64,000 bases of DNA. Source: Phytopythium helicoides (Eukaryota > Oomycota > Peronosporomycetes > Pythiales > Pythiaceae). The stretch spans positions 124,001 through 188,000 of the forward strand of contig JANFNE010000001.1 in NCBI GenBank assembly GCA_024867545.1. Reading direction: 5' to 3'. The notes under the pieces were generated by a model that made no database searches, was not told the DNA's origin, and saw nothing but the letters and a program-made list of their open reading frames with translations. The position numbers and the translations under genes were made by a program. Shown in pieces: positions 53,367-62,495 of this stretch. Numbering within the stretch: position 1 is the first letter of the stretch; every line of letters starts with the position of its first letter.

Positions 53367-54404
53367 ATGCTGCCCGTGTTCCTCCCAAGCACCAACGGCG
53401 CCGCGCTGCCTCTCATCGACCGCTCGCGGCTGCGGCCGCTGGCGCTGAGCGCGGCGAGCCCCGCGGCCGCGCAGCAGCTGGCACTGACCGGCGGACAGGC
53501 GGCGCCGGCGCAGAAGATGGAGCGGCCGGGCGTCAAGCTGTTCATCGGCGCGGGCGTGGCGCTCGGCTACGAGTTCATGCTGGGCCACTACCTGGAGTTC
53601 GTCAAGATCATGAAGCAGACGAACCCGGGCAAGTCGTACTGGGCGCTCACGCGCGAGATGACCAACAAGGGCGTCATCGGCATCTGGGACGGCTTCTTCC
53701 CCTGGGGCGCCATCCAGGGCGTCGCCAAGGGCTCCGTCTTCTCCTGGGGCCACGCCTTCTCGCGCCAGCTCATGCAGCCGCTCGTCGAGCGCGAGACCAT
53801 CACCAAGGACGTGGCCGAGGTGCTCGCCGGTGGCGCTGGAGGCGGCTTCCAGGGCTTCGTGCTCAGCCCTACGCTGCTGCTTAAGACGCGCGTCATGACG
53901 GACCCGGTCTTCCGCCAGCCCATGTCCCCCATGGAGACTGCGACCAAGTCGCTGCTCGTCGGCATGAAGGTGATCCGGAACGAGGGCGTGCTGGCGCTCA
54001 TGAAGGGCTCGGGTATGTTCTCGGTCAAGCGCGTGGCCGACTGGTCGACGCGCTTCCTCTTTTCGGTCGAAGCCGAGAACATCATGTACAAGCGCGACAA
54101 CCCGGACTACAAGCTCACGACGGGCGAGAAGGTGGCGGCGTCGCTGGCCGGCGGTGTCGTCAGCGCGCTCGTGACGCTGCCGATGGACGTCATGGTGGCG
54201 CAGATCCAGCAAGCATCCAAGGCCGGCGTCAAGGTCTCGGTCATTGAGATCGTCAAGGAGCAGTACAAGCGCGGTGGCATCAAGCAGATCGCGACGTTCG
54301 GCACCACTGGCCTCGTTGTGCGTGTCATGCACACGAGTTTCACGACCATGATCATGAAGACGGCCACGAGTATCGTGTACGAAATGTACGAGGGCCGCAG
54401 CTAA
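53367..54404 (+). CDS. Atypical mitochondrial carrier (SLC25-like), copy 1
   Basis: The first plausible ATG is at 53367, giving 345 residues in one exon. After a ~50-residue Ala/Arg-rich start come six membrane helices in three repeats. The carrier signature Px[DE]xx[KR] survives in part: LEFVKIMKQ in repeat 1 (no Pro), SPTLLLKTRVM in repeat 2 (no acid), LPMDVMVAQIQQ in repeat 3 (no base). Glycine-rich helix contacts (GVALGYEF, AGGAGGGFQGF) fit the fold. Carriers exchange metabolites across the inner mitochondrial membrane; the degenerate motifs recall fungal di/tricarboxylate-type variants, but I cannot assign a substrate. A close paralogue lies 716 bp downstream in the same direction. Confidence 0.8.
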   Translation: MLPVFLPSTNGAALPLIDRSRLRPLALSAASPAAAQQLALTGGQAAPAQKMERPGVKLFIGAGVALGYEFMLGHYLEFVKIMKQTNPGKSYWALTREMTNKGVIGIWDGFFPWGAIQGVAKGSVFSWGHAFSRQLMQPLVERETITKDVAEVLAGGAGGGFQGFVLSPTLLLKTRVMTDPVFRQPMSPMETATKSLLVGMKVIRNEGVLALMKGSGMFSVKRVADWSTRFLFSVEAENIMYKRDNPDYKLTTGEKVAASLAGGVVSALVTLPMDVMVAQIQQASKAGVKVSVIEIVKEQYKRGGIKQIATFGTTGLVVRVMHTSFTTMIMKTATSIVYEMYEGRS

Positions 54405-55120
54405 GCAGCGCCGCTCGGTTCAAGCGGGTGCGTAGCGTTGCAGACTGGCGGGTAGGCAGGCAAGCAGGCAGGCAGGCAGGCTCCGACCTCGTTATTAGTA
54501 AATACAATGTTAATCGCGCGATGTCGCGAGCAGCACAAAACGGAGCCCCCAGGTGGCTACAGGATCTTGAGGGGACTCACGCGTCAGTCATCTGCCATGC
54601 GCGACACGTGCAGACACGCTTGTCGTGTAAAGACACGCAATAGACCACACCACCCTCCACGCAGCTCGCGGTTTGATGTTGATCGAGGTGAGCGTCTCCA
54701 ACTCGTCCCAGCGATATATCCTTGCCTTCGAAGACGAAGTTGACGAAGGAGGTGATGGGGAATCCCGAGTGCACCGCCCGACTGTCACAAGTGTGTCACG
54801 TACTGTTGCTGCTTACTTGTAGACGAGTGATCCTCTTTCTCGAGGCGGACCGATCCAACTGCTCAACAGCGTGACGACTCCTCGTCGGTTGATTGCTATT
54901 GCTTCAGAAATGGGCGAGTCAGCAAACCAGCTGGTCGACGCCCCAAGCACCAATGGGTTATCTTGAAAAATGTATGAATCGTATATCTCCGGCGCACACG
55001 GTACACTCCACGTCATTCGAGCGGCCGCGTGCGTCTCAACGGATTGATGCGTGTCCTGCGTGCTGTCAGCCCCACTCTCGCCTTTGTGCAGCCTTGCAAT
55101 AGCCTCTCACACCGCCGGTA
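54405..55120. other. Gap between the two carrier genes, with a tetranucleotide repeat and possible gene remnant
   Basis: A GGCA-type tandem repeat lies at about 54451-54481. On the reverse strand, 55016-54813 reads as protein-like sequence (EIYDSYIFQDNPLVLGAS, then INRRGVVTLLSSWIG) ending in a stop. Another frame (GFPITSFVNFVFEGKDIS) follows below it, down to about 54577. They could be a decayed gene; I recognise no family. The remainder should be the promoter of the second carrier. Confidence 0.35.
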
Positions 55121-56134
55121 ATGCTCCAACTCGCTCCTCCAGTTCCCTCGGCTGCGTTTGCGGCGCCAGCGCCGATTGGCGACCAATTGCTCGCTTCTCG
55201 TGGTCTCTCGAGTCGCATCATGGCGCTGAGTGTGGCGCAGCAGAACGAGAAGCCCGGCGTGAAGCTCGTGATTGGCGCGGGAGTGTCTCTAGGCTACGAG
55301 TTCGCACTTGGCCACTTTCTCGAGTTCATCAAAATCATGAAGCAGACCAACCCGACGAAGTCGTACGCGACGCTGACTAAGGAAGTCGTGTCGAACAAGG
55401 GCATCGCTGGCGTCTGGGACGGCTTTGTGCCGTGGGGAGCACTCCAAGGCGTCGCCAAGGGATCGGTGTTTGCGTGGGGCCACGCTTTCTCTCGCCAGCT
55501 CATGCAGCCACTGGTTGACGAAGGGACTCTTTCGAAGGACGCCGCAGAGGTGCTTGCCGGCGGCGCTGGTGGCGGCTTTCAGGGTTTTGTACTCAGCCCC
55601 ACGCTACTGCTCAAGACGCGTGTCATGACCGATCCAATTTTCCGCCAACAGATGACGCCAATGGAGACCGCGACCAAGTCGCTGCTCGTTGGTATGAAGG
55701 TGATTCGCAATGAAGGCGTCCTGGCGCTGATGAAGGGCTCGGGTATGTTCTCGGTCAAACGTGTGGCCGACTGGTCGACTCGCTTCTTCTTTTCTGTCGT
55801 GGCTGAAAACGTGGTGTTCAAGCGAGGCGATGAAAACTATAAGCTCACGACGGGTGAGAAGACGGTGGCCTCGTTGCTCGGTGGCGTGGGTAGCACGCTC
55901 GTGACGCTGCCAATGGACGTCATGGTGGCGCAAATCCAGCAGGCATCCAAGGCTGGCGCCAAGGTGTCTGTCGTTAAAATTGTCAAGGAGCAGTACGCAA
56001 GTGGTGGTGTAAAGCAGATCATGAGCTTCGGCACGACTGGCTTCGTGTCGCGGCTGGCTCACGTGTGCTTCACGACCATGATTATGAAGACTGCGACAAG
56101 CGTCGTGTACGACTTGTACGAGGGCCGCAAGTGA
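55121..56134 (+). CDS. Atypical mitochondrial carrier (SLC25-like), copy 2
   Basis: The ATG at 55121 gives 337 residues in one exon. From about residue 40 on it is very similar to the carrier at 53367-54404: same repeat-2 (SPTLLLKTRVMTDP), same repeat-3 (LPMDVMVAQIQQASKAG) and the same ending (YEGR). The N-terminal ~40 residues differ. The changes within the body are mostly conservative, and the degenerate signature residues are the same in both, so they appear to be selected rather than decayed. Codon use is less GC-ending than copy 1, which suggests different expression level or age. Likely an inner-membrane metabolite carrier of unknown substrate. Confidence 0.82.
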   Translation: MLQLAPPVPSAAFAAPAPIGDQLLASRGLSSRIMALSVAQQNEKPGVKLVIGAGVSLGYEFALGHFLEFIKIMKQTNPTKSYATLTKEVVSNKGIAGVWDGFVPWGALQGVAKGSVFAWGHAFSRQLMQPLVDEGTLSKDAAEVLAGGAGGGFQGFVLSPTLLLKTRVMTDPIFRQQMTPMETATKSLLVGMKVIRNEGVLALMKGSGMFSVKRVADWSTRFFFSVVAENVVFKRGDENYKLTTGEKTVASLLGGVGSTLVTLPMDVMVAQIQQASKAGAKVSVVKIVKEQYASGGVKQIMSFGTTGFVSRLAHVCFTTMIMKTATSVVYDLYEGRK

Positions 56135-56198
56135 TAGAGGGGCGAGAGCGCTTCCATTCGAACGTGCATGGCTGTCTTTTGGATACGAGTTTGGTGGG

Positions 56199-56941
56199 TT
56201 AGCTAGTGGTCTCGTGGTCTTTGACGTCGTCAGGTAGAAACTGCACGTGTTGGCGCAGGATAAAGTCCTCGGCTTTTTGCATGCGCTCGTACTCGGGATC
56301 GGTCTCGTGGTCGTAGCTAATGGCAACCAAAGTGTGAATCAAACGTGGAATGCGGACCGGTGTGGCCGTGAACGCACCCCATCAAGTGGCACAGTCCGTG
56401 GGCCATGAGCACGGGGAGCCGCTGCTCGAGCGACACGATCTCCTCCAGCGCGGGGTCTTCGCACTGCCGCTGCACGTGCTCCGGGCTGATGTAGATGTCT
56501 CCCAAATATCGCTCCTCGCGCGAGCGCGTTCGCGGGAAGCGCCCTGGCTGCGAGATCTTTAGGGAACCCATGGTCAGCACGTCTGCTCGTCCACGTCGAG
56601 CCGACGGCGCTTTCGGACGTGCCGGCGCTAGACACGCGGCCACGGACGCATGCCTACCTTGTGGAATGGGAAGGATAGGATGTCCGTGGGCTTGTCCTTC
56701 TGCCGGTAGCGGCGGTTGAGGCGCCGGATGTGCTCGTCCGTCGTGAGCATCACGCCCACGTCCCTGAGTCGCCGCGCCGTGAGCACGTCGGACCACGAGA
56801 AAAAGCGCACGGGCGAGCGCTGGCGTACCACGGACCGCCGGGACAGCCGAGCGCGCGCACCATAGCGCGCACCTGCGCGCGCAGCCTGCAGACGTCGCGC
56901 GGCGCCCAGCGCGCCTGCAGCTCGCGCGCGAGCCGCACCAT
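56199..56941 (-). CDS. YBEY: YbeY-type endoribonuclease
   Basis: Four exons on the reverse strand fit: 56941-56873, 56819-56658, 56556-56378 and 56316-56199 (introns 53-101 nt), giving 175 residues. The core reads VMLTTDEHIRRLNRRYR, KPTDILSFPFHK, LGDIYISPEHV and HGLCHLMG, then, after the last intron, YDHETD. That completes the zinc site HxxxHxxxxxH that defines YbeY. YbeY is a metal-dependent RNase acting in bacterial, mitochondrial and plastid rRNA maturation. The N-terminal exon is Arg-rich and could carry an organelle signal. The first exon is the least certain; the other three are firm. Confidence 0.85.
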
Positions 56942-58136
56942 GAGCCACAAGAACGCCGCGCGCCAACTGCAATGTCCGCGCTGACGCTGGGCTCGTCACG
57001 CGCGCGCGTTCCGCTTCAACTCGCCGCCGCCAGCCGCTCGTCGCGTGCGCCGGAAGTGCCGATGTGGCCGATGGGAATTGCACAAACAGCCCTAGTTTCA
57101 CCCAAAAACCCTGTCAACTCGGAGGCGGGGAGCAAAAACCAAAAACCCAGTCGCGTCGCATGGTCCGGAATTACAGTACACAAGGCGCGAGGACACGCCG
57201 AGCCCAAGCAGGGCGAGCGTGTCCATGCGGGCGGTCCAAGCAAGGGAGACCAGACCAAGCAGCCTGGCCGATGGACTACAAGGCCGTGTGATTACGTTGC
57301 GCGCTTTGGTTACGAGCTCAGGAAGCTGCGGGCGCTTGCTCGCCGAGGCGGCGCAAAAGACATGCCGGGCCATGGAGCGAGGGAGCGCTGGCCCCGCGTT
57401 TCCAGCCAGCCAGCCAGCCAGGAAGCTTCCGAGCTCGGCGCTGCTTTGCACGGTAAGCACCTTCGAGGCAACCGCTGGATTTGCGCGCCGAGTACACTGA
57501 TACAGCCCCGTGCATCGCTGACGTCATTGCGAGTGCAACGAAGCCGCCTTGGCGCCGTCATGAACGCGTAGGGGCAACCAGATGAGCCCAAAAAAGGCTT
57601 GGCCGTAAGTTGCCGCGGGCATAGACGAACCAGGCGGGAGCTCCCCACCACCGCGGGCAAGAGCAGAGCAGAGCAGAGCTGCTGGGGGACGTTCGCCTCG
57701 CCTCGCCTCGCCTCGCCACTGGCAGTGCCTTCGCCGCGAGCAGCTCCATTTGATGTGCATGTCGCATCTCCATTTGCTCCCCGGCTATGAACCGTCAATA
57801 AAACCCAATTACCCAGCGCGTCATCGCGGGTTTGGTGTGGGCAAGATCCACAGGGTATTCTTTTCTAGAGATAAAATCACTGGCACGAGATACATGACGA
57901 TGCTACTGAATGAAGAGGGTATGAGAAGTCACAGGTAGCTGAAGTTGGCCCGCAGACACGCACCTCGACGTACGCACAGTGCGCTGCCCGTCAACCGCCG
58001 CGAGGCGAGCGAGTCCCTCGGCCTCCGCCAAAAGCTCGCGCTCGGTCGGTCGCTCGGTCATTCCGGCATTTGCCTCGTCCTGCTCAAGCGTCCGTTGGCC
58101 TCGCCCCAAACGCCTCCATCTCCTCCTCTCATCGCC
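56942..58136. other. 1.2-kb gap with short tandem repeats, no gene
   Basis: No supported gene is present on either strand; the many open frames lack family features. Short tandem repeats lie at 57403-57422 (CCAG units), 57660-57679 (AGAGC-type units) and 57696-57715 (CCTCG units). The right end should carry the malic enzyme promoter and leader. Confidence 0.5.
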
Positions 58137-59934
58137 ATGGTACGCTGCTGGTGCTGCCACTGCTGGTGCTGCTGCATCAGTGGCTACTGCGACGACCAGC
58201 CGACTGACTGACGGATCTCTCGCTCTCATTCATGACCACTGCAGTCGCAGAACGGCTACTACACGCTGCGCACGCCCAGCGCCAACAAGGGCCTGGCCTT
58301 CACCGAGGAGCAGCGCAAGACGCTGGGACTGCGCGGCCTGCTGCCCGCCCAGGTGTCCACCATCGAGCTCGAGAAGGAGCGCGCGCTCGCCCAGCTGCGC
58401 AAGAAGACATCGCCCATTGAGAAGTACATCTACCTGCAGAGCATGCAAGACTCGAACGAGGACGTGTACTACCGCCTGCTGGTGGAGCACACGGCCGAGT
58501 TCATGCCTATCGTGTACACGCCGACGGTCGGCCAGGCCTGCCAGGAGTACTCGCACATCTACCGCCAGACGCCGCGCGGCCTGTACATCTCGGTCAACGA
58601 CATTGGCCACGTCGCCGAGATCCTCGACAACTGGCCGGAGAAGAAGATCCGCGCCATTGTCTTCACGGACGGTGAGCGTATCCTTGGTCTCGGCGACCTC
58701 GGTATCAACGGCATGGGCATTCCCATCGGCAAGCTCGCGCTGTACACGGCGTGCGCCGGTGTGCCGCCCAGCATGTGCCTGCCGGTCGTGCTCGACTGCG
58801 GTACCAACAACGAGGAGTTCCTGAACGACCCGCTCTACATGGGTCTGCGCCAGAAGCGCGTGCGCGGCGAGGTCTTTGAGCAGCTCGTGCAGGAGTTCAT
58901 GGACGCCGCCAAGGCCAAGTACGGCCCGGAGGTGCTGCTCCAGTTCGAGGACTTTGGCAACTCGACCGCCTTCAACCTGCTGCGCAAGTACCAGAACACG
59001 CACTGCACCTTCAACGACGACATCCAGGGCACGGCCTCGGTTGTCGTCGCGGGTCTGCTGGCCGCCGTGCCGCTCTCGGGCAAGCCGCTGAGCGAGCAGA
59101 CGTTTGTGTTCCTTGGTGCCGGCGAGGCCGGCACCGGTATCGCCGACTTGATCGCGCTTGGTATCTCCAAGGAGACGGGCAAGACGATTGAGCAGGCTCG
59201 CGAGCAGATCTGGCTCGTCGACTCGCGCGGCCTCGTCATCAAGTCGCGCGCTGCGTCGCTCCAGCACCACAAGCTGCTGTACGCGCACGAGGCTCCCGAG
59301 TGCGCCACGCTGCTAGAGGCTGTCGAGCGCATCAAGCCCACGGCGCTGATCGGTGTGTGCACGATCCCCAAGACGTTCGACCGCGCCGTGTGCGAGGCGA
59401 TGGCCAAGCTGAACGAGCGCCCGATCATCTTTGCGCTCAGCAACCCCACGTCCAAGGCCGAGTGCACCCCGGAGGAGGCCTACACGTTCACGAACGGCAA
59501 GTGCATCTTTGCCAGCGGCAGCCCGTTCGACCCCGTGGTCGTTAACGGCCAGCGCTTCGTGCCCGGCCAGGGTAACAACTCGTACATCTTCCCGGGTGTG
59601 GGTCTCGGTGTCATCGGCGCCGGTCTGACGCACGTCGATGACGAGATCATGCTCATCGCCGCGGAGACGCTGGCTGGCCTCGTGACCGCGGCCGACCTCG
59701 AGACTGGCTGCGTCTACCCGCCGCTCTCGACCATCCGCGAGGTGTCGCTCAAGATCGCCATCGCTGTCGCCGAATACGTAAGTGGTGTTTGTTTGCGGAC
59801 AAGACGCCTTGTTGTGTTGGCATCAATGCTAACCCACGCTTTTGTGATCACAGGGCTACTCGAAGGGCTACGCGACCGTCCCCAAGCCGGCCGACCTCGA
59901 GGCTCACCTGCGCGCCACCATGTACAACCCTTGA
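58137..59934 (+). CDS. ME: Malic enzyme (malate dehydrogenase, oxaloacetate-decarboxylating)
   Basis: Three exons fit: 58137-58139 (only the ATG), 58245-59777 and 59854-59934, giving 538 residues. Exon 2 starts SQNGYYTLRTPSANKGLAFT and contains the full malic enzyme core: IVYTPTVGQACQEYS, GLGDLGINGMGIPIGKLALY, FEDFGNSTAFNLLRKYQ, FNDDIQGTASVVVAG, the nucleotide-binding FLGAGEAGTGIADLI and FALSNPTSKAECT. The enzyme converts malate to pyruvate and CO2 while reducing NAD or NADP; cofactor choice cannot be told here. No mitochondrial presequence is visible, so it is probably cytosolic. Exon 3 gives a short tail ending MYNP. The exon-1 model depends on a 105-nt intron right after the start codon. 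Confidence 0.93.
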
Positions 59935-60510
59935 ACGGAAGTGTTGCGTCCAGGAGCGAGCTGCATGTTATGATTTTATATGAAATTGCCTGCAATGTCG
60001 TCTCCGAGCTGTTGTTATTCTTTATCGCTGAGGCGTTTGTCGGTCGGGATCGCCGTGGAACGCGATATTGTAGACACCACTAGACACTTCAGCCAGCAAG
60101 GCAGTATTGTAGCATCTTGCACGGGTGAAGTGGCGTGACATGGTATCCGAGGCCGATTCGAAACGTGCTGTATCCAAGCTGTGACGTTGAAGTGAAGGGG
60201 TGACAATACTAAATTGTTAAGTAATGCCCGACTGATAACGGCATCTATATCTTCATCCTCGCCACCAACATGTGCAAGCCGCGCGTAGATGCGCGAGAAC
60301 AGCAAAGCATCATTTGGCACCACGCGACCCTGACAAATACACGGATGAACCCGGCTACAGCATCGACATTCACTTCGCCATACACGCTTGAGCGCCGCAA
60401 TATTAGTGTTGGAAAAGAAACATTTATGATCTCAATCACAAGCCAAGCAGTTTGCGGTGCTCTTTAGCTCGTGACTGGCCACCAATTTGCCGGATATCTC
60501 ATGTAGCCAT
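59935..60510. other. Gap between malic enzyme and purple acid phosphatase (convergent ends)
   Basis: The two genes run towards each other; this stretch holds their 3' ends. No gene, repeat or relic is recognised. Confidence 0.45.
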
Positions 60511-62325
60511 CTATGCCCACGGCTGCAGCGTCACCTCATCGTACACAGCGCCATTGCGGTTGAGCACAAACTGAACATTCATCTCCGCCTCGGTCGACGC
60601 AATACGTAGGTAACCCCAGTCGTTCAGATGGCTCACGCTCCACTCGCCAATCTTGTCGGAAAAGCCTTGGGTCTCAAGTCCAGCGCCAGCCGAGCCCACA
60701 ACAATGTGAACAGGGCCAACTCCGTCCCGAGTGCATTTACCGTTACGCACTGCGCAGCTGCGCTCGTACGAATGCTGGTGCCCGACCAGCATCAAGTTGA
60801 CCTTGTACGTCCAGAGCAGGTCCTCCATCTCTTCGCGAAAGTGCTCCGACACCTTGAGGTCAGCCTCTTCGCCAATCTGGGTAGTGTACATCATACGGTG
60901 AGCCGTGAGCACGACCCACGGTGTCTCCTCGCGATCCAACCCCTTCAGGTCATTCTCGATCCACTCGTACTGCTTCGACCCGCGGCGCCAGTTATGCTCC
61001 GACGACATTTGAATTACATGAACACCGCCGTAATTGAACGAGTACCAGTAGATGCCGTTCCCGTTCGAAGGCGAATGCCAGCGGTGGAACATCGGTACAG
61101 AGCATTCCCCGCTCGAGTCGGAACCGTAGTTTGCCCACGAAGGATGGAAGTCCATCCGACCATCCGCACCAGCTGCACCACTGGGATCATGCTCGCCTCC
61201 AGACATATAGTCGTATTCATGATTGCCGATGCTGACCATGTACGGCACACGAGTCGCAAGAGGTTCAATGAGGTGGAAGTACTGGTCCCAAATGTACGCC
61301 CGCCCACGAGCATAGCTAACATCTCCAAAGTGTAGTAAAAAGCTTTCGTAGCCATCCTGAACGTCTTGAAAGGATCTCAAGGCAGTGGACGCAGAAGCCG
61401 GTGCGGGAGCAACATCCATATCCGCATATGCGATAAACTTGGCCTGCTTGACCGAAGGATCGGGGCGGCTCTTGAACGAGAAAATCTTGCTCCACCCGTC
61501 CGCGTCATTGCCGAACTGGTAGTAGTACTTAGTGTCGGATTTCAAGCCCGTGATGAGTACTTTGTGCATGTATCCTGGGTCACGAAATAGTCCCTGTGAC
61601 GTGATGTTTGCTGGCGCGTGGCACATGTCGGCGGCCGAGTATGTCGTAGAGTGCCCGCTCGCAAGCTGCGTGAGCTGGTCGTGGTAGCGCCCGTACTTGA
61701 CCTGCGGGGTTTTCTTGGACGCCGAGTTAAACATGACGGCCATCTCGTCCAGCTTGTCGCCGAACGCGATGTGCCCGTGCTTGGGGGCGTTGAACGACTC
61801 CTTCATGCCGACCGAGAGCTCTCCCAGCTTGACATAGTCGTTGTTCTTGGGACTAAAGTTGAAGTACTCGGCCGTGTAGTTGCAGCGCAGCATGAAGAGC
61901 TCCGAGAAGCGCACTGAGTGGCGCGACGCCGCGTCGGGGTCGTCGGTGACGTTCGCTCGGAAGAGGAAGTCCATCGGGTGCAGCTTGCGGCCGCAGCTGA
62001 GCGCGACAAAATCCGCCTGGTGCGGCTGCCCCACGCCGCTCCACGAGACCACCAGGTCCTGTCCGTCCGCCAGCAGCGCGGGCGTCGCGTGCATCTCGAA
62101 CGGCCGCCCCAGGTCCGCCGGAGTCGCCGAGCCGCTGGTCTCCTGCGTCGGCTGGGCGAACGCGCCTTCTCGGTCTTCCGCGACGTCCCACACGGCGTCG
62201 TTCGGCACGATACGGCGCTCCGAGCGCAGCAGCGCCGGTGGCAGCCGCTCCTCCGCGAGTTCGGCGCCATCGGCGGCCAGCGGCAGCGCCAGCAGCAGCG
62301 GCAGCAGCAACGCGCGCCTGCCCAT
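60511..62325 (-). CDS. Purple acid phosphatase, secreted or vacuolar
   Basis: The ATG at 62325 (reverse) gives 604 residues in one exon; the frame above it lacks an ATG. It starts with a clear signal peptide (MGRRALLLPLLLALPLAADG). A fibronectin-like N-terminal domain precedes the metallophosphatase domain (about 300-590), which has all five metal-binding blocks: YADMD (Asp, usually GDMG), FGDVSY, GNHEYDY, TAHR and GHQHSYERS. The enzyme hydrolyses phosphate esters at acid pH using an Fe-metal pair, outside the cell or in vacuoles, for phosphate supply. N-glycosylation motifs (NVT, NYT, NIT) fit secretion. It is divergent from epsilon-tubulin across 169 bp. Confidence 0.95.
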   Translation of the reverse strand: MGRRALLLPLLLALPLAADGAELAEERLPPALLRSERRIVPNDAVWDVAEDREGAFAQPTQETSGSATPADLGRPFEMHATPALLADGQDLVVSWSGVGQPHQADFVALSCGRKLHPMDFLFRANVTDDPDAASRHSVRFSELFMLRCNYTAEYFNFSPKNNDYVKLGELSVGMKESFNAPKHGHIAFGDKLDEMAVMFNSASKKTPQVKYGRYHDQLTQLASGHSTTYSAADMCHAPANITSQGLFRDPGYMHKVLITGLKSDTKYYYQFGNDADGWSKIFSFKSRPDPSVKQAKFIAYADMDVAPAPASASTALRSFQDVQDGYESFLLHFGDVSYARGRAYIWDQYFHLIEPLATRVPYMVSIGNHEYDYMSGGEHDPSGAAGADGRMDFHPSWANYGSDSSGECSVPMFHRWHSPSNGNGIYWYSFNYGGVHVIQMSSEHNWRRGSKQYEWIENDLKGLDREETPWVVLTAHRMMYTTQIGEEADLKVSEHFREEMEDLLWTYKVNLMLVGHQHSYERSCAVRNGKCTRDGVGPVHIVVGSAGAGLETQGFSDKIGEWSVSHLNDWGYLRIASTEAEMNVQFVLNRNGAVYDEVTLQPWA

Positions 62326-62461
62326 GTCCTTTCTCGCTTCGCTTGGGTCGGATCCGATTGTGAAGGGGCGAGAAGAATCGCCACACTTCAACAGTACTAG
62401 CTTGACAAGACCGGAGCACGGACGCACGCCTCTGCTGTCAAAAATCTTCCTCTATCTCTTC

Positions 62462-62495
62462 TGATTGGCTGATAGTGTAATTTTACAGCCAATCA
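62462..62495. promoter_or_regulatory. Inverted CCAAT pair in the PAP/epsilon-tubulin divergent promoter
   Basis: TGATTGGCTG (62462-62471) and CAGCCAATCA (62486-62495) form a perfect 10-bp inverted repeat around a 14-bp AT-rich centre. Its last base is the A of the ATG at 62495. It lies in a 169-bp divergent gap, so a bidirectional role is plausible. Confidence 0.6.

Noticed and set aside
53127..54332. 401-codon reverse ORF opposite the first mitochondrial carrier
   Set aside because: Same antisense effect of GC-rich codons. The second carrier, with less biased codons, has a shorter, shifted counterpart.
58230..59288. 352-codon reverse ORF opposite malic enzyme, and similar ones opposite HisRS (35111-36148) and the SLC18B1-like gene
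   Set aside because: All lie fully inside secure sense genes, show no family features and often lack an ATG start.
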